DNA of 64,000 bases from Microbacterium sp. LWH13-1.2 (GCF_038397735.1 NZ_CP151635.1:2728001-2792000), one strand, 5' to 3'; shown: positions 34,753-43,396, counted from the first letter of the stretch. Notes: generated from the sequence alone by a model not told the origin. Numbers and translations: made by a program.

Positions 34753-36104
34753 GCGCGATGTTCCGTTCGTTCTCGAACATCAACTACCGCATCTGGTTCG
34801 CCGGAGCCCTCGTCTCGAACATCGGCGGGTGGATGCAGGCGACCGCCCAGGACTGGGTCGTGCTCACCGAGCTCACCGACAACGACGCTGCGGCCATGGG
34901 CGTCACGATGGCGCTGCAGTTCGGGCCGCCTCTCGTGCTCGTGAGCCTGACCGGCTGGGTCGCCGATCGGTTCGAGCGACGGCGCATCCTGATGGCCACG
35001 CAGTCGGCGCTGCTGCTGCTCGCGATCGCCGTGGGAGTGCTGCTGCTCAACGGCGTGATGACCCTGCCGATGATGTTCTGCTTCGCCGCGGGTTTCGGTG
35101 TCGTCAACGCGTTCGACGCACCGGCCAGGCAGGCGTTCGTCTCCGACATGGTCTCGTCGGGCGACACGTCGAACGCGGTCGCCCTCAACTCGGCATCCTT
35201 CAACCTCGCCCGCATGATCGGCCCCGCGGTCGGTGGCCTGCTGATCGTGGCGATCGGCTCGGGCTGGGTGTTCATCGCGAACGCGGTGACCTTCCTCGCG
35301 ATGCTGGTCGCGCTGCTCCTGCTGCGCACCGGCCAGCTGGCGCCGCGTCTGAAGAACCGCCGCCCCGGCGGGCTCGCCGAGGGCTTCCGCTACGTGTGGG
35401 GGCGAAGCGACCTGCGCGTCGTCTTCGTGACGGTCTTCCTGATCGGCGCGTTCGGCATGAACTTCCCGATCTTCGCGTCGACCATGGCGCTCGAGTTCGG
35501 AGCAGGAGCCGACGGCTACGGCGTGCTGAGCTCGGTGCTCGCGATCGGCTCCCTCGCCGGCGCACTGCTCGCCGCCCGCCGCGACCGCGCCAGGGTGCGC
35601 GTCGTGATCCTCGCGGCCGGCGGCTTCGGCATCGCCGCGTTCGTGTCGGCGGCGATGCCCACGTACATCTCCTATGCCGTCACGCTCACGTTCACCGGCT
35701 TCATGATCGTCACGCTGCTGACGACCGCGAACGGCTACGTCCAGATGACGACGGCTCCGGCCCTCCGCGGGCGTGTGCTCGCGCTCTACATGGCGGTGAT
35801 CATGGGATCGACCCCGGTCGGAGCCCCCATAGCCGGATGGGTCGCCGACACGTTCGGCCCTCGCAGCGCGATCATGCTCGGCGGTACCGCCGGGTTCGTC
35901 GCCTGTGCGATCGGCGCGATCTGGGTCTTCACCTCCGGTCGTCTGCACCGGTCCGAGAACAGTCGCTTCCTGATGACGCTCGATGAGACCAGGCCGCTGA
36001 ACGTCGTCGACGAGGCTGAGATCCTCGACGAGAAAGCCGATCCGGTCGAGTTCAGCGACGAGGCGGCCGTCACGACGCCGATCCGCACGTCGAAGAAGGA
36101 CTGA
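34749..36104 (+). CDS. MFS transporter, EntS-like exporter (MFS_3)
   Basis: A 451-residue membrane exporter with about 12 helices. The opening MFRSFSNINYRIWFAGALVS and NIGGWMQATAQDWVVL is the MFS_3/EntS signature, followed by GWVADRFERRRILM and FDAPARQAFVSDMV. The C-terminal 60 residues are hydrophilic and probably cytosolic. Coupled to the MarR gene by ATGA, which suggests drug or toxic-metabolite export. Substrate unknown. Confidence 0.92.
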   Translation: MSAMFRSFSNINYRIWFAGALVSNIGGWMQATAQDWVVLTELTDNDAAAMGVTMALQFGPPLVLVSLTGWVADRFERRRILMATQSALLLLAIAVGVLLLNGVMTLPMMFCFAAGFGVVNAFDAPARQAFVSDMVSSGDTSNAVALNSASFNLARMIGPAVGGLLIVAIGSGWVFIANAVTFLAMLVALLLLRTGQLAPRLKNRRPGGLAEGFRYVWGRSDLRVVFVTVFLIGAFGMNFPIFASTMALEFGAGADGYGVLSSVLAIGSLAGALLAARRDRARVRVVILAAGGFGIAAFVSAAMPTYISYAVTLTFTGFMIVTLLTTANGYVQMTTAPALRGRVLALYMAVIMGSTPVGAPIAGWVADTFGPRSAIMLGGTAGFVACAIGAIWVFTSGRLHRSENSRFLMTLDETRPLNVVDEAEILDEKADPVEFSDEAAVTTPIRTSKKD

Positions 36105-36177
36105 CCGCGTTCTGAGCGCGTGGATGCGGTTTGTCAATGCCCTCCACGCCTGGCCGGGGCGGACGTACGTTCGCCGC

Positions 36178-36510
36178 ATGGACCAGAACACAGGACGCAC
36201 CCCGCACGCCGAAGAGCCCGCCGAGGGTTCGCCCGACCGGAACCCGGAGCACAACACAGCTCCGGACGGACAGTCGTCGACCGAGCGCGACGAGCTTCAC
36301 GGAAACGCTCAGGGCGCAGCCCAGGGCGGCGCGATCCAGGGCGACAGCTCGCATGGCGAATCGCCGCGCGGCGCCATCCAGGGTGACGCGAGCCCTGACC
36401 GCGATGCGGCGCTCGGCGGCGACAAGAACACCGAAGAGCAGCTGACGGCCGACAACGAGGTCGAGGAAGACGCCCTGCGCTCCTTGAACCCGGACGACGC
36501 TCCGGCCTGA
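36178..36510 (+). CDS. Hydrophilic, probably disordered small protein
   Basis: About 110 residues from MDQNTGRTPHAEEP. It is rich in Asp, Glu, Gly, Gln and Asn, with an imperfect internal repeat (GAIQGDSSHGES / GAIQGDASPDRD) and an acidic C-terminus. There is no Cys or hydrophobic core, so it is likely unstructured and stress-related, but no family is recognised. The start excludes 18 upstream residues whose codons run through the promoter region. A palindromic terminator lies 25 bases after the stop. Confidence 0.6.
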   Translation: MDQNTGRTPHAEEPAEGSPDRNPEHNTAPDGQSSTERDELHGNAQGAAQGGAIQGDSSHGESPRGAIQGDASPDRDAALGGDKNTEEQLTADNEVEEDALRSLNPDDAPA

Positions 36511-36534
36511 CCGCCGGACAGCCGACGACAGCAG

Positions 36535-36556
36535 GGTGGATGCCGCGGCATCCACC
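36535..36556 (+). terminator. Terminator made of inverted GGATGC hexamers
   Basis: GGTGGATGCCG and CGGCATCCACC are perfect inverted arms (36535-36545 and 36546-36556). The hexamer GGATGC and its complement form the core. It lies 25 bases after the stop of the small hydrophilic protein, and CTCTTCGCT follows instead of a long U-tract. Confidence 0.6.
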
Positions 36557-36645
36557 TCTTCGCTGGCAGACCTGTCACTCGATCGAGCAGCGCAGCGATC
36601 GCAGAAGCCGATGCGGCCGACGCGAGGCGGGTGTAGGTTGCGGAG

Positions 36646-37644
36646 ATGGAGCCGATCCGAGTGGGCCTCGTGGCCGACCCGGCTTCGCCCACTACCGTCG
36701 CGCGTCGGATGACCGACCTCACGCCACCGATAGCCGCTGCGGCCGACAGCTGGATCGTCGAACTCGTCAGCGAGCCGTTCACCCTCGGGTCCGAAGACGT
36801 CGACGTCGCCCTAAGGCGGCTGCGTGCGCATGCCGAGCAGAACGGGTGGGATCTCGTCATCGGCGTCACCGAGCTTCCGCTTCGCGACGACGACGGCCGC
36901 TACCTGCTGGCGGCGATCGATCCTCGTCGCCAGTCAGCGGTGCTGTCGCTGCCCGCGCTGGGCGGGTTCCGGGTGCAGAGCCGCGCCCGCCACGCGGTGC
37001 GGGGACTCGTCGACGGGATGGCCGAGCCCGCGTCACCGGAGGAGCAGCGCCTGCCGCTCCCTGGACTCAGTGCCCGCGGGCGCGTGCTTCTGGGGATGGT
37101 GTTGGCCAATCGTCCGTGGCTGCTCGCCGCCGGGCTGAAGTCCGCGTTGGTCGCGGCGCTGGCGACCGGAGCGGTGGCGACGATCGAGCCGACGATATGG
37201 TCGCTCGCCAGCTCACTGTCCGGCTGGCGCCTGGTGGCGGCGACAGTGGCCTCCATCACGATCATCATCGCCTGGATCGTGATCGACGGCGGGCTCTGGG
37301 ACCATCCAGACGACGACTCGCTCCAGGCCCGAGAGAGATCCCGTCTCTACAACACCTCGACGCTGCTGACCCTGACCATCGGCATCGTCATCTGCTATCT
37401 GGCGCTGTACGTCGTGAATCTCGCCTGGGCGCTCTTCGTGCTCGACACGGCGGTGATGAGCGAATCTCTCGGCCGAACCGTCGAAGTCGGCGATCTGTTC
37501 GTACTCACCTGGTTCGTCGCGTCGGCGGCGACCCTCGGCGGAGCGTTGGGCACCGGCCTCGAGTCCGACGCTGCGATCCGCGCCGCCACCTACTCGAAGC
37601 GCGAGGAGGAGCGACGCGCCCGCCTGGCGGACGAGCGCCCCTGA
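36646..37644 (+). CDS. Membrane protein of unknown function
   Basis: A 332-residue protein. The first 150 residues are soluble (RVGLVADPASPTTVARRM, DVDVALRRLRAHAEQNGWD, LVIGVTELPLRD, a Rossmann-like alternation), followed by four hydrophobic segments (LAAGLKSALVAALATGAVA, LVAATVASITIIIAWIVI, TLLTLTIGIVICYLALYV, LFVLTWFVASAATLGGALG). A charged tail EREEERRARLADE-like follows. No family recognised. It ends just before a strong bidirectional terminator. Confidence 0.75.
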   Translation: MEPIRVGLVADPASPTTVARRMTDLTPPIAAAADSWIVELVSEPFTLGSEDVDVALRRLRAHAEQNGWDLVIGVTELPLRDDDGRYLLAAIDPRRQSAVLSLPALGGFRVQSRARHAVRGLVDGMAEPASPEEQRLPLPGLSARGRVLLGMVLANRPWLLAAGLKSALVAALATGAVATIEPTIWSLASSLSGWRLVAATVASITIIIAWIVIDGGLWDHPDDDSLQARERSRLYNTSTLLTLTIGIVICYLALYVVNLAWALFVLDTAVMSESLGRTVEVGDLFVLTWFVASAATLGGALGTGLESDAAIRAATYSKREEERRARLADERP

Positions 37645-37660
37645 GACGGCGACCACATGA

Positions 37661-37696
37661 TGAAGGGGGCGGATGCCGCAGCATCCGCCCCCTTCA
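37661..37696. terminator. Strong bidirectional terminator with GGATGC core
   Basis: Perfect 16-base arms TGAAGGGGGCGGATGC and GCATCCGCCCCCTTCA with a CGCA loop lie between the convergent stops at 37644 and 37740. The arms contain GGATGC and its complement, as in the terminator at 36535. Confidence 0.85.
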
Positions 37697-37739
37697 CGCA
37701 CCCCGTCGAACGCGCTGCCCCCGCCGGTCAGAAATGGAG

Positions 37740-38576
37740 TTACTGCCGGATGAACGCGAGGATGTCGGGGTTGATGACATCGGCGTGCGTGGTGAGCATG
37801 CCGTGGGGGTAGCCCTCGTAGATCTTGAGCTCGGAGTTCGGAAGGAGCTCGTGCTGCTTCAGCGCCGCATCCTTGTAGGGGACGACCTGGTCGTCGTCGC
37901 CCTGCAGGACCAGCACCGGGACGGAGATCGCCTTGAGGTCTTCGGTCTGGTCGGTCTCGGAGAACGCCTTGATGCCCTCGTAGTGTGCGAGCGCGCTGCC
38001 GGTCATGCCCTGACGCCACCAGTTGGCGACCACGGGCTCGGAGAGCTCCACGCCTTCGCGGTTGAATCCGTAGAACGGCCCGGATGCGACGGCCTGGAAG
38101 AACTCGGCACGGTTCGCAGCCAGGGCTTCACGGAAGCCGTCGAAGACCGAGATCGGCGTGCCTTCGGGGTTGGCGTCGGTCTGCACCATGAGCGGAGGAA
38201 CAGAGGAGACCAGGACGGCCTTGGCGACACGGCCCTGCGGCTCGCCGTACTTCGCGACGTAACGGGCGACCTGGCCGCCGCCGGTCGAGTGTCCGATGTG
38301 GATGGCGTTGCGGAGGTCGAGGTGCTCGACCACAGCGTTCACGTCGCTGGCGTAGTGGTCCATGTCGTGGCCGACGCTGGTCTGCGAGGAGCGACCGTGT
38401 CCGCGACGGTCGCTGGCGATGACTCGGAAGCCCTTATCGAGGAAGTAGAGCATCTGCGCGTCCCAGTCATCGGAGGACAAAGGCCATCCATGGTGGAAGA
38501 AGATGGGCTGGGCGTCGCGGGGGCCCCAGTCCTTGAAGTAGATCTCCGTACCGTCGTCCGTGGTCACAAAGGGCAT
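37740..38576 (-). CDS. Alpha/beta hydrolase, non-heme chloroperoxidase/arylesterase-like
   Basis: A 278-residue cofactor-free haloperoxidase-type hydrolase. FFHHGWPLSSDDWDAQ gives the oxyanion region, VIASDRRGHGRSSQ and DVNAVVEHLDLRNAIHIGHS-TGGG the nucleophile elbow (GHSTGG), VLQGDDDQVVP the acid and GYPHGM the His. Start MPFVTTDDGTEIYF is preferred over an ATG four codons earlier because it matches the family N-terminus. Family members hydrolyse esters or lactones and form peracids; natural substrates are unclear. It is the last gene with clear host-like composition. Confidence 0.92.
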   Translation of the reverse strand: MPFVTTDDGTEIYFKDWGPRDAQPIFFHHGWPLSSDDWDAQMLYFLDKGFRVIASDRRGHGRSSQTSVGHDMDHYASDVNAVVEHLDLRNAIHIGHSTGGGQVARYVAKYGEPQGRVAKAVLVSSVPPLMVQTDANPEGTPISVFDGFREALAANRAEFFQAVASGPFYGFNREGVELSEPVVANWWRQGMTGSALAHYEGIKAFSETDQTEDLKAISVPVLVLQGDDDQVVPYKDAALKQHELLPNSELKIYEGYPHGMLTTHADVINPDILAFIRQ

Positions 38577-38817
38577 GAGGGTCTCCAAAGGGTTCGCGAG
38601 CCGGGCAGCGCCCGACTTCCGTCATGAGATCTCCGCGCGGGTCGGCGGAGTCACACCTCACGGTACGAGGCCGGGCCGGCGAGGCGGCTCCGACGTTTGA
38701 CGAGTCGTCTTGCTCCCACCGGTCGGCTCCGTCGAATGTCGACATCGGACTCGACAGTCGTCGCGCTCCGCACTGTTCCACCACGCCTAGGGTCGCTGAG
38801 ACGGAGGAGGTCGAATC

Positions 38818-38877
38818 ATGTCTCACGGGATATCGGCGATGCACTCGCACATCCACTTCCCGGGTGGTGGGTGTTGA
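38818..38877 (+). CDS. Short His-rich leader peptide ahead of the fluoride channel genes
   Basis: A 19-residue frame, MSHGISAMHSHIHFPGGGC, with four His and a terminal Cys. It has the best ribosome-binding site of the neighbourhood: GGAGGAGG seven bases before the ATG. Its stop TGA (38875-38877) overlaps the possible TTG start and lies next to the GTG start of the first crcB gene, which itself lacks a clear ribosome-binding site. It could therefore couple translation, or sense a metal or ion through ribosome stalling. It may instead be a frameshifted N-terminus of crcB. It has not been recognised as a known peptide. Confidence 0.45.
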   Translation: MSHGISAMHSHIHFPGGGC

Positions 38878-39269
38878 ACCCCTACATCCTCGTATTCATC
38901 GGCGGAGCGTTCGGAACGCTCCTGCGGATCCTGCTCGGCTTGGTTCCCGGAGACTCCGAGTTTCCTTGGGTCACGTTCGTGATCAACATCACTGGCGCGG
39001 CGCTGCTGGGAGCCCTTTACGGGCTCACCAGCCGACTCTTCGTATCCACCTCAGCAAGCGCTCAGATGAGGCTTCTGCTCGGAACCGGACTGATGGGTGG
39101 GTATACGACCTACAGCACCCTGGCCGTCGGAACGGATGGCCTCATCCTCGGGGATCACCTGCTCCTCGGCGCCGCGTATGCCGTTCCCACGGTCGCGCTG
39201 GGGATCCTGTCCGCGTTCCTCGCTGAGCGCGCGTGCCGAACCCGCACTGTTCCGGCCGACCGGGCATGA
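38871..39269 (+). CDS. crcB: Fluoride channel Fluc/CrcB, first subunit
   Basis: About 132 residues from a GTG (a TTG at 38874 is possible). Four hydrophobic segments, with LVFIGGAFGTLLRILLG, PWVTFVINITGAALLGALYG (the pore Asn) and LLGTGLMGGYTTYSTLAVG matching the Fluc/CrcB family, dual-topology dimeric channels that expel fluoride. In-frame sequence upstream of the GTG runs through the promoter and is not homologous. Translation may depend on the short leader frame that overlaps the start. Four-base overlap with the second crcB gene. Confidence 0.88.
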   Translation: MLNPYILVFIGGAFGTLLRILLGLVPGDSEFPWVTFVINITGAALLGALYGLTSRLFVSTSASAQMRLLLGTGLMGGYTTYSTLAVGTDGLILGDHLLLGAAYAVPTVALGILSAFLAERACRTRTVPADRA

Positions 39270-39640
39270 CCCCTACCATCGGTCTCCTCGCCGCTCTGGC
39301 CGGAGGACTAGGCGCCACGGCGCGATATGCACTCGACTCCCGCATCACGGCGCACGTCGGCGGCGCGTTCCCCTGGGGAACCTTCATCATCAACGTGACG
39401 GGAGCTCTCCTCCTCGGCCTCGTCACCGGGGCCGCCAACGCGTCGCTGTTGCCCGAACCATGGAGCATCGTGCTCGGCATGGGGTTTCTCGGCGGATATA
39501 CGACTTTCAGCACCGCGAGCGTTCAGGCCGCGGAGCTCTTCGCCCGCCGACGCGCGAGGCTTGCCGTCGGCTATGCGGGCGTCATGCTCATCGCGGCACT
39601 TGCGGCGGGGCTGCTGGGACTCGGTCTGTTCTCCGCGTGA
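39266..39640 (+). CDS. crcB: Fluoride channel Fluc/CrcB, second subunit
   Basis: A 124-residue CrcB homologue starting at the ATG that overlaps the stop of the first crcB gene. It carries ALAGGLGATARYALD, FPWGTFIINVTGALLLGLVT (pore Asn) and LGMGFLGGYTTFSTASVQ. Paired crcB genes in Gram-positives usually encode the two halves of a heterodimeric channel with opposite membrane topology. The two copies here fit that rule. No other fluoride gene is nearby. Confidence 0.92.
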   Translation: MTPTIGLLAALAGGLGATARYALDSRITAHVGGAFPWGTFIINVTGALLLGLVTGAANASLLPEPWSIVLGMGFLGGYTTFSTASVQAAELFARRRARLAVGYAGVMLIAALAAGLLGLGLFSA

Positions 39641-39671
39641 ACATCGTCCTGCACAGCCTCGGCTGCTGGCA

Positions 39672-39941
39672 TCACTCGCGACGCCGGCTAGGCATCTGCG
39701 TGCGTGAGCCGAGAGGTCGCGACATGCCCTGCTCCGGGCCCTCATCCGAACTCCGTCTCCTCGCCAGACGCTCCCACAGCGCAATCACGAGGACGCGAAG
39801 CACCAGGACCGGGAGAACGAGCACGACGTAGGCGACGAGGACGGGCAAGGCGAACGCGTCGTTTCTCCCTGATCCTGCGACAGACGCCCTCGCCGAATCA
39901 TGCGTGAGCGGCGGCTTCGCATTCGAGTGCCGGATGCTCAT
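39672..39941 (-). CDS. Small protein with one or two membrane helices
   Basis: About 89 residues from MSIRHSNAKPPL, with a long hydrophobic stretch (FALPVLVAYVVLVLPVLVLR, continuing VLVIALW) and a basic C-terminus (RRRSSDEGPEQ and PSRRRE). Its ATG follows the DUF1275 stop by one base, so it is the last gene of that run. No family recognised. A longer start at 39965 would overlap DUF1275 and is unlikely. Confidence 0.55.
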   Translation of the reverse strand: MSIRHSNAKPPLTHDSARASVAGSGRNDAFALPVLVAYVVLVLPVLVLRVLVIALWERLARRRSSDEGPEQGMSRPLGSRTQMPSRRRE

Positions 39942-39942
39942 C

Positions 39943-40662
39943 TCAGGCGCCTTTCTGTCGAACATCGGAGGAACGAGGATTCGGAACGTCGAAGGAACCG
40001 GGACGAAGCGTCGTCAGGAACAGTGCCAACGCGAGCAGGGCGGGCAAGACAGCCGCGTGGTCGCCGAACAAGGCCGCACCCGCTGCGCCGACCAGGCACC
40101 CGCCGATGAAGCCCGCAAGCAGTGGCCATGTCTGGGTCCACCTCTGCCGCGCTTGCCGATCCTCCCCCCGCGACCGGGCGATGTCCGTGACGGCTATGGT
40201 TCCCGCGACAAGGTTGCCGGTCATCACCGCGGTGGAAAGGGCGCGATCCGGGACGAGGTGGAGGTAGGCGTTCTGGGCAGCCATTGCACACACCGCGAGC
40301 ATCCCGATGAGGATGGCTGTTCCTGATCTCGGGTGCGTCGACGCCTGCGTGGTGAAAGACAGGACGGCTGCCGCAATGAGGAATGCGGCCTGCCCGCCGA
40401 GGAGCAACCTGTCGGTGGCGTGCGAGTGGGCGCCGATGCGGCGGGCGACGAGCGTTGCAGCCACGGTCGCGACGATGAACACCGGCACGGCCAGCATCGA
40501 GGCGAGGTCGGGGAGCGTTCCGCGCACGACGTCCGCGGCCATGACCACGAGGTTGCCGGTGACGTGTGCGGAGAAGAACCCGCCGAGCAGCAGCCAGCTC
40601 GTGACGTCGGTGACGCCGGCGATGACCGCGAGGGCGGCGGGGATGGAGATCTGCCGGTTCAT
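39943..40662 (-). CDS. DUF1275 (YoaK-like) membrane protein
   Basis: A 239-residue membrane protein of DUF1275 with about six helices. The signature is seen in AGVTDVTSWLLLGGFFSAHV followed by TGNLVVMAADVVRG, and again in AMAAQNAYLHLVPDRALSTA with VMTGNLVAGTI, two 'TGNL' half-sites suggesting an internal repeat. Function unknown. It is coupled to ThrE by a four-base overlap, and a second DUF1275 gene lies at the start of the same operon. Confidence 0.9.
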   Translation of the reverse strand: MNRQISIPAALAVIAGVTDVTSWLLLGGFFSAHVTGNLVVMAADVVRGTLPDLASMLAVPVFIVATVAATLVARRIGAHSHATDRLLLGGQAAFLIAAAVLSFTTQASTHPRSGTAILIGMLAVCAMAAQNAYLHLVPDRALSTAVMTGNLVAGTIAVTDIARSRGEDRQARQRWTQTWPLLAGFIGGCLVGAAGAALFGDHAAVLPALLALALFLTTLRPGSFDVPNPRSSDVRQKGA

Positions 40663-41918
40663 GGGGTCCGCCTCTGCCGGATGAGTTCGTAGAACCGCAT
40701 GGGGATCACGAGGCCTGCTGCCATCGCCATGATGATGAAGACAGCCGTTGCCCCGTCGGTGAGCGCTCCGAACGACGGTGACGCGCTGCCGGCGAATGTC
40801 AGCACCCCCAGTGCGTCGATGGTGCGGAAGATGTAGACGCCGGGGACGAGAGAGACCACGGCCGCGAACCCGATACCCGCGAAGGGGATGTGCTTGGCCC
40901 GTGCCACGGGGGCCAGTGCGAATCCGACGAACAAGCACGCGACAAGTGCGCCCACCGCGATGTTCCACCCCCACACGTCCATGACGAGCCAGCGGAGTCC
41001 GTGCGCGACCGCACCGACGACGACCGGCCACCAGATGAGCCTCAGCGGCATGGCGAAATACACCGGGTATGACGCGGCGGCGATACCCGCAGCGAGGACG
41101 TCGAGACCGAGTGCGACCTCGCGTCCCGGTGGTGTGGGTGGCAGTCCCGTGCCGAATACGGCCAAGCCGATGGCAAGCCCGGTTCCGATGGACAGCAGCA
41201 GCATGCCGGCGTATCCGAGACGCGCGAAGCCGAGTGGGATCCGCAGGTTCAGCAAGTCCAGCGTGGCGTTGAGGATGTGCGGTCCGGGGACCAGGATCAT
41301 CGCAGGGCAGACGGCGATGAGGCGCAGCGCGGAGCTGAGATCCGCGTGCACGGCAAGGCCACCGATCAGCCCCGCGATGAGAGCAGCAGCGAAGACCTGC
41401 CCGATGGGTCCGACGTGGAGGCGTGCGAGCGCACGTCGGGCGACACCCCCTAGCACTGCGCTGCCCGCCGCGAGTGCTACGGCCGTTGCGTCTTGGGCTC
41501 CGAAGATGACTGCCAACGAGGCAGAGCCGGTAGCGCAGGCAAGGAGGAAGAGCCAGATGCTGGCCGGCCGCATCTTCTTCGCCTCGACGAGTGCCGTTGC
41601 AAGATCGGGCTCGCTCGCCGATCCGGCGCCCACTCTGTCGATTGTTCGCATGAGCACCGCGACGGCGTTCATGGCGATCCCCGTCGGCGGCGCGACAACG
41701 ATGCGGGGAGTGGAGGCCACGCCGGTGCCGCGCTCCGCGATCGTCACGGACGTCCAGGTCGGGATGAGTTGGACGTCAGTGCCCAGGCCGTGGTTCATCC
41801 GGTCGACGGCCGCGAGCGTCACCGAGGTGGACTCGCCTGAGGCGTGGAGCGTCGCCGACGCGCTGGCGATGAGGTCGCGCCTCGTCGCCAGCGCATCCGT
41901 GTCAGTGCTCATCGGCAT
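40659..41918 (-). CDS. Threonine/serine exporter family protein (ThrE)
   Basis: A 419-residue membrane protein. The N-terminal cytosolic part has SASATLHASGESTSVTLAAV and VQLIPTWTSVTI, as in the ThrE N-domain, and about ten helices follow with AGLIGGLAVHADLSSALRL, CPAMILVPGPHILNATLDLL and FAGIGFAAVVSLVPGVYIFR, matching ThrE (DUF1212) and ThrE_2 (DUF3815) fused in one chain as in Corynebacterium ThrE. The typical substrate is L-threonine/L-serine, but here it sits between fumarase and DUF1275, so a dicarboxylate or other substrate is possible. Start and fumarase stop share one base (TGATG). Confidence 0.88.
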   Translation of the reverse strand: MPMSTDTDALATRRDLIASASATLHASGESTSVTLAAVDRMNHGLGTDVQLIPTWTSVTIAERGTGVASTPRIVVAPPTGIAMNAVAVLMRTIDRVGAGSASEPDLATALVEAKKMRPASIWLFLLACATGSASLAVIFGAQDATAVALAAGSAVLGGVARRALARLHVGPIGQVFAAALIAGLIGGLAVHADLSSALRLIAVCPAMILVPGPHILNATLDLLNLRIPLGFARLGYAGMLLLSIGTGLAIGLAVFGTGLPPTPPGREVALGLDVLAAGIAAASYPVYFAMPLRLIWWPVVVGAVAHGLRWLVMDVWGWNIAVGALVACLFVGFALAPVARAKHIPFAGIGFAAVVSLVPGVYIFRTIDALGVLTFAGSASPSFGALTDGATAVFIIMAMAAGLVIPMRFYELIRQRRTP

Positions 41919-43378
41919 CAGGCTCCGCCGACTCCGCGACCGACGAGGTCGGCCGGCACGACGATGGAGTCGAACTGCTCGGCGGTGACCTTGCCGGAAG
42001 CGAGCGCTGCTTCGCGAAGCGTCTGGTCCTTCGCCAGGGCGCCCTCTGCGATGTGGGCAGCGTTCTGGTACCCGATCACCGGGCTGAGCGCTGTCACGAG
42101 CATGAGGCTCTCGCCGACGTAGGAGCTGATCTTCTTCTCGTTCAGCTCCGTGCCGGACACCGAGTACTCGAGGAACTTCGCCATCCCGTCGCCGAGGATC
42201 CGCGCGGAGTGGAGGAAGTTGTTGATGATGATGGGGCGCATCGCGTTGAGCTCGAAGTTGCCCTGCGAGCCCGCGAACGCGACGGCCGCGTCGTCTCCGA
42301 TGACCTGGATGGAGATCATCACGATGGCCTCGCACTGGGTCGGGTTGACCTTGCCCGGCATGATCGACGAGCCCGGCTCGTTGGACGGCAGCACGAGTTC
42401 TGCGAACCCGGTCCGCGGCCCGGAGGCGAGCCAGCGCATGTCATTGGCGATCTTCATCAGCGACACGGCCAAGCCGCGCAGCGCCGCGTGAGCGCGAACC
42501 ATCGCGTCCAGTGAGCCCTGTGCCTCGAACTTGTTCGGGGCAGTGACGAACTTCTTGCCTGTCAGCTCGGCGATCTTCGCCGCGACCTGTACAGAGAACC
42601 CCTCGGGCGCGTTCAGGCCCGTACCGACCGCGGTTCCGCCGAGGGCGAGCTTGAGCAGGTCCTCCCGGCTGTGTTCGATGTCGCGGATACCGGATTCGAG
42701 CTGCGCGGCGTATCCCGACCATTCCTGTCCAACGGTCAGGGGAACGGCGTCCTCGAGGTGGGTGCGTCCGATCTTCACGACGTCCATCCACTGCGTGGAC
42801 TTGCGCGCGATCTCCGCGTGCAGCGCCCGCAGGCTCGGCAGCAGCCGGTCGTCGAGCTCCGTCAGCGCGGCGACGTGCATAGCGGTGGGAAACGAGTCGT
42901 TGCTGGACTGCGCCATGTTGACGTCGTCGTTGGGACCCACCGGCTGCTGGGTGCCGAGCTCGCCGCCGAGGAGCTGGATGGCACGGTTGGAGATGACCTC
43001 GTTGACGTTCATGTTGCTCTGCGTGCCGGATCCGGTCTGCCACACGTAGAGGGGAAACTCCTCGTCCAGGTCGCCCGCGATGACCTCGTCAGACGCCTGG
43101 ACGATGGCCTTCGACTTCCAGGGGGCGAGACGCCCGGCGTTCTCGTTCACGAGCGCTGCGGCCTTCTTCACGACGCCGTACGCGCGGTAGACCTCGATGG
43201 GCATGTGGTCGTGGCCGATGGAGAAGTGCTGCAGGGAACGCTGTGTCTGTGCGCCCCAGTAGCGTTCGGCGGGAACGTCGACAGTTCCCATGCTGTCGAA
43301 CTCGCTTCGCTGACCGGTCTGTCCGGTGCCGATGGGCACGTTCTCGTACTCGGGGGTGTTCGCGTCGGCGGTGGTCAT
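41918..43378 (-). CDS. fumC: Fumarate hydratase, class II
   Basis: A 486-residue class II fumarase with a 30-residue N-terminal extension. It contains YWGAQTQRSLQHFSIG, WQTGSGTQSNMNVNEVI, MAQSSNDSFPTAMH, KIGRTHLEDAVPLTVGQEW, GTAVGTGLNAPEGF and the signature GSSIMPGKVNPTQCE, so all active-site loops are intact. It interconverts fumarate and malate. Being in an accessory-looking operon with ThrE and DUF1275 genes, it is probably a second copy in the genome (inference) and may serve acid stress or C4-acid metabolism. Confidence 0.95.
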   Translation of the reverse strand: MTTADANTPEYENVPIGTGQTGQRSEFDSMGTVDVPAERYWGAQTQRSLQHFSIGHDHMPIEVYRAYGVVKKAAALVNENAGRLAPWKSKAIVQASDEVIAGDLDEEFPLYVWQTGSGTQSNMNVNEVISNRAIQLLGGELGTQQPVGPNDDVNMAQSSNDSFPTAMHVAALTELDDRLLPSLRALHAEIARKSTQWMDVVKIGRTHLEDAVPLTVGQEWSGYAAQLESGIRDIEHSREDLLKLALGGTAVGTGLNAPEGFSVQVAAKIAELTGKKFVTAPNKFEAQGSLDAMVRAHAALRGLAVSLMKIANDMRWLASGPRTGFAELVLPSNEPGSSIMPGKVNPTQCEAIVMISIQVIGDDAAVAFAGSQGNFELNAMRPIIINNFLHSARILGDGMAKFLEYSVSGTELNEKKISSYVGESLMLVTALSPVIGYQNAAHIAEGALAKDQTLREAALASGKVTAEQFDSIVVPADLVGRGVGGA

Positions 43379-43396
43379 GGTGTGCTCCTTCTCGGT

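Noticed and set aside
34548..36257. A 569-codon minus-strand open frame
   Set aside because: Antisense to the MarR-MFS pair, composed mainly of charged shadow residues without homology.
38577..38820. tRNA or integrase marking the island edge
   Set aside because: No tRNA-like cloverleaf, attachment repeat or recombinase gene was seen at the composition change.
38580..38870. Fluoride riboswitch before crcB
   Set aside because: I looked for the conserved crcB-motif segments (GGNGAUGG start and CUGAUG-type end) and found no convincing set; only scattered GATG and ATCC.
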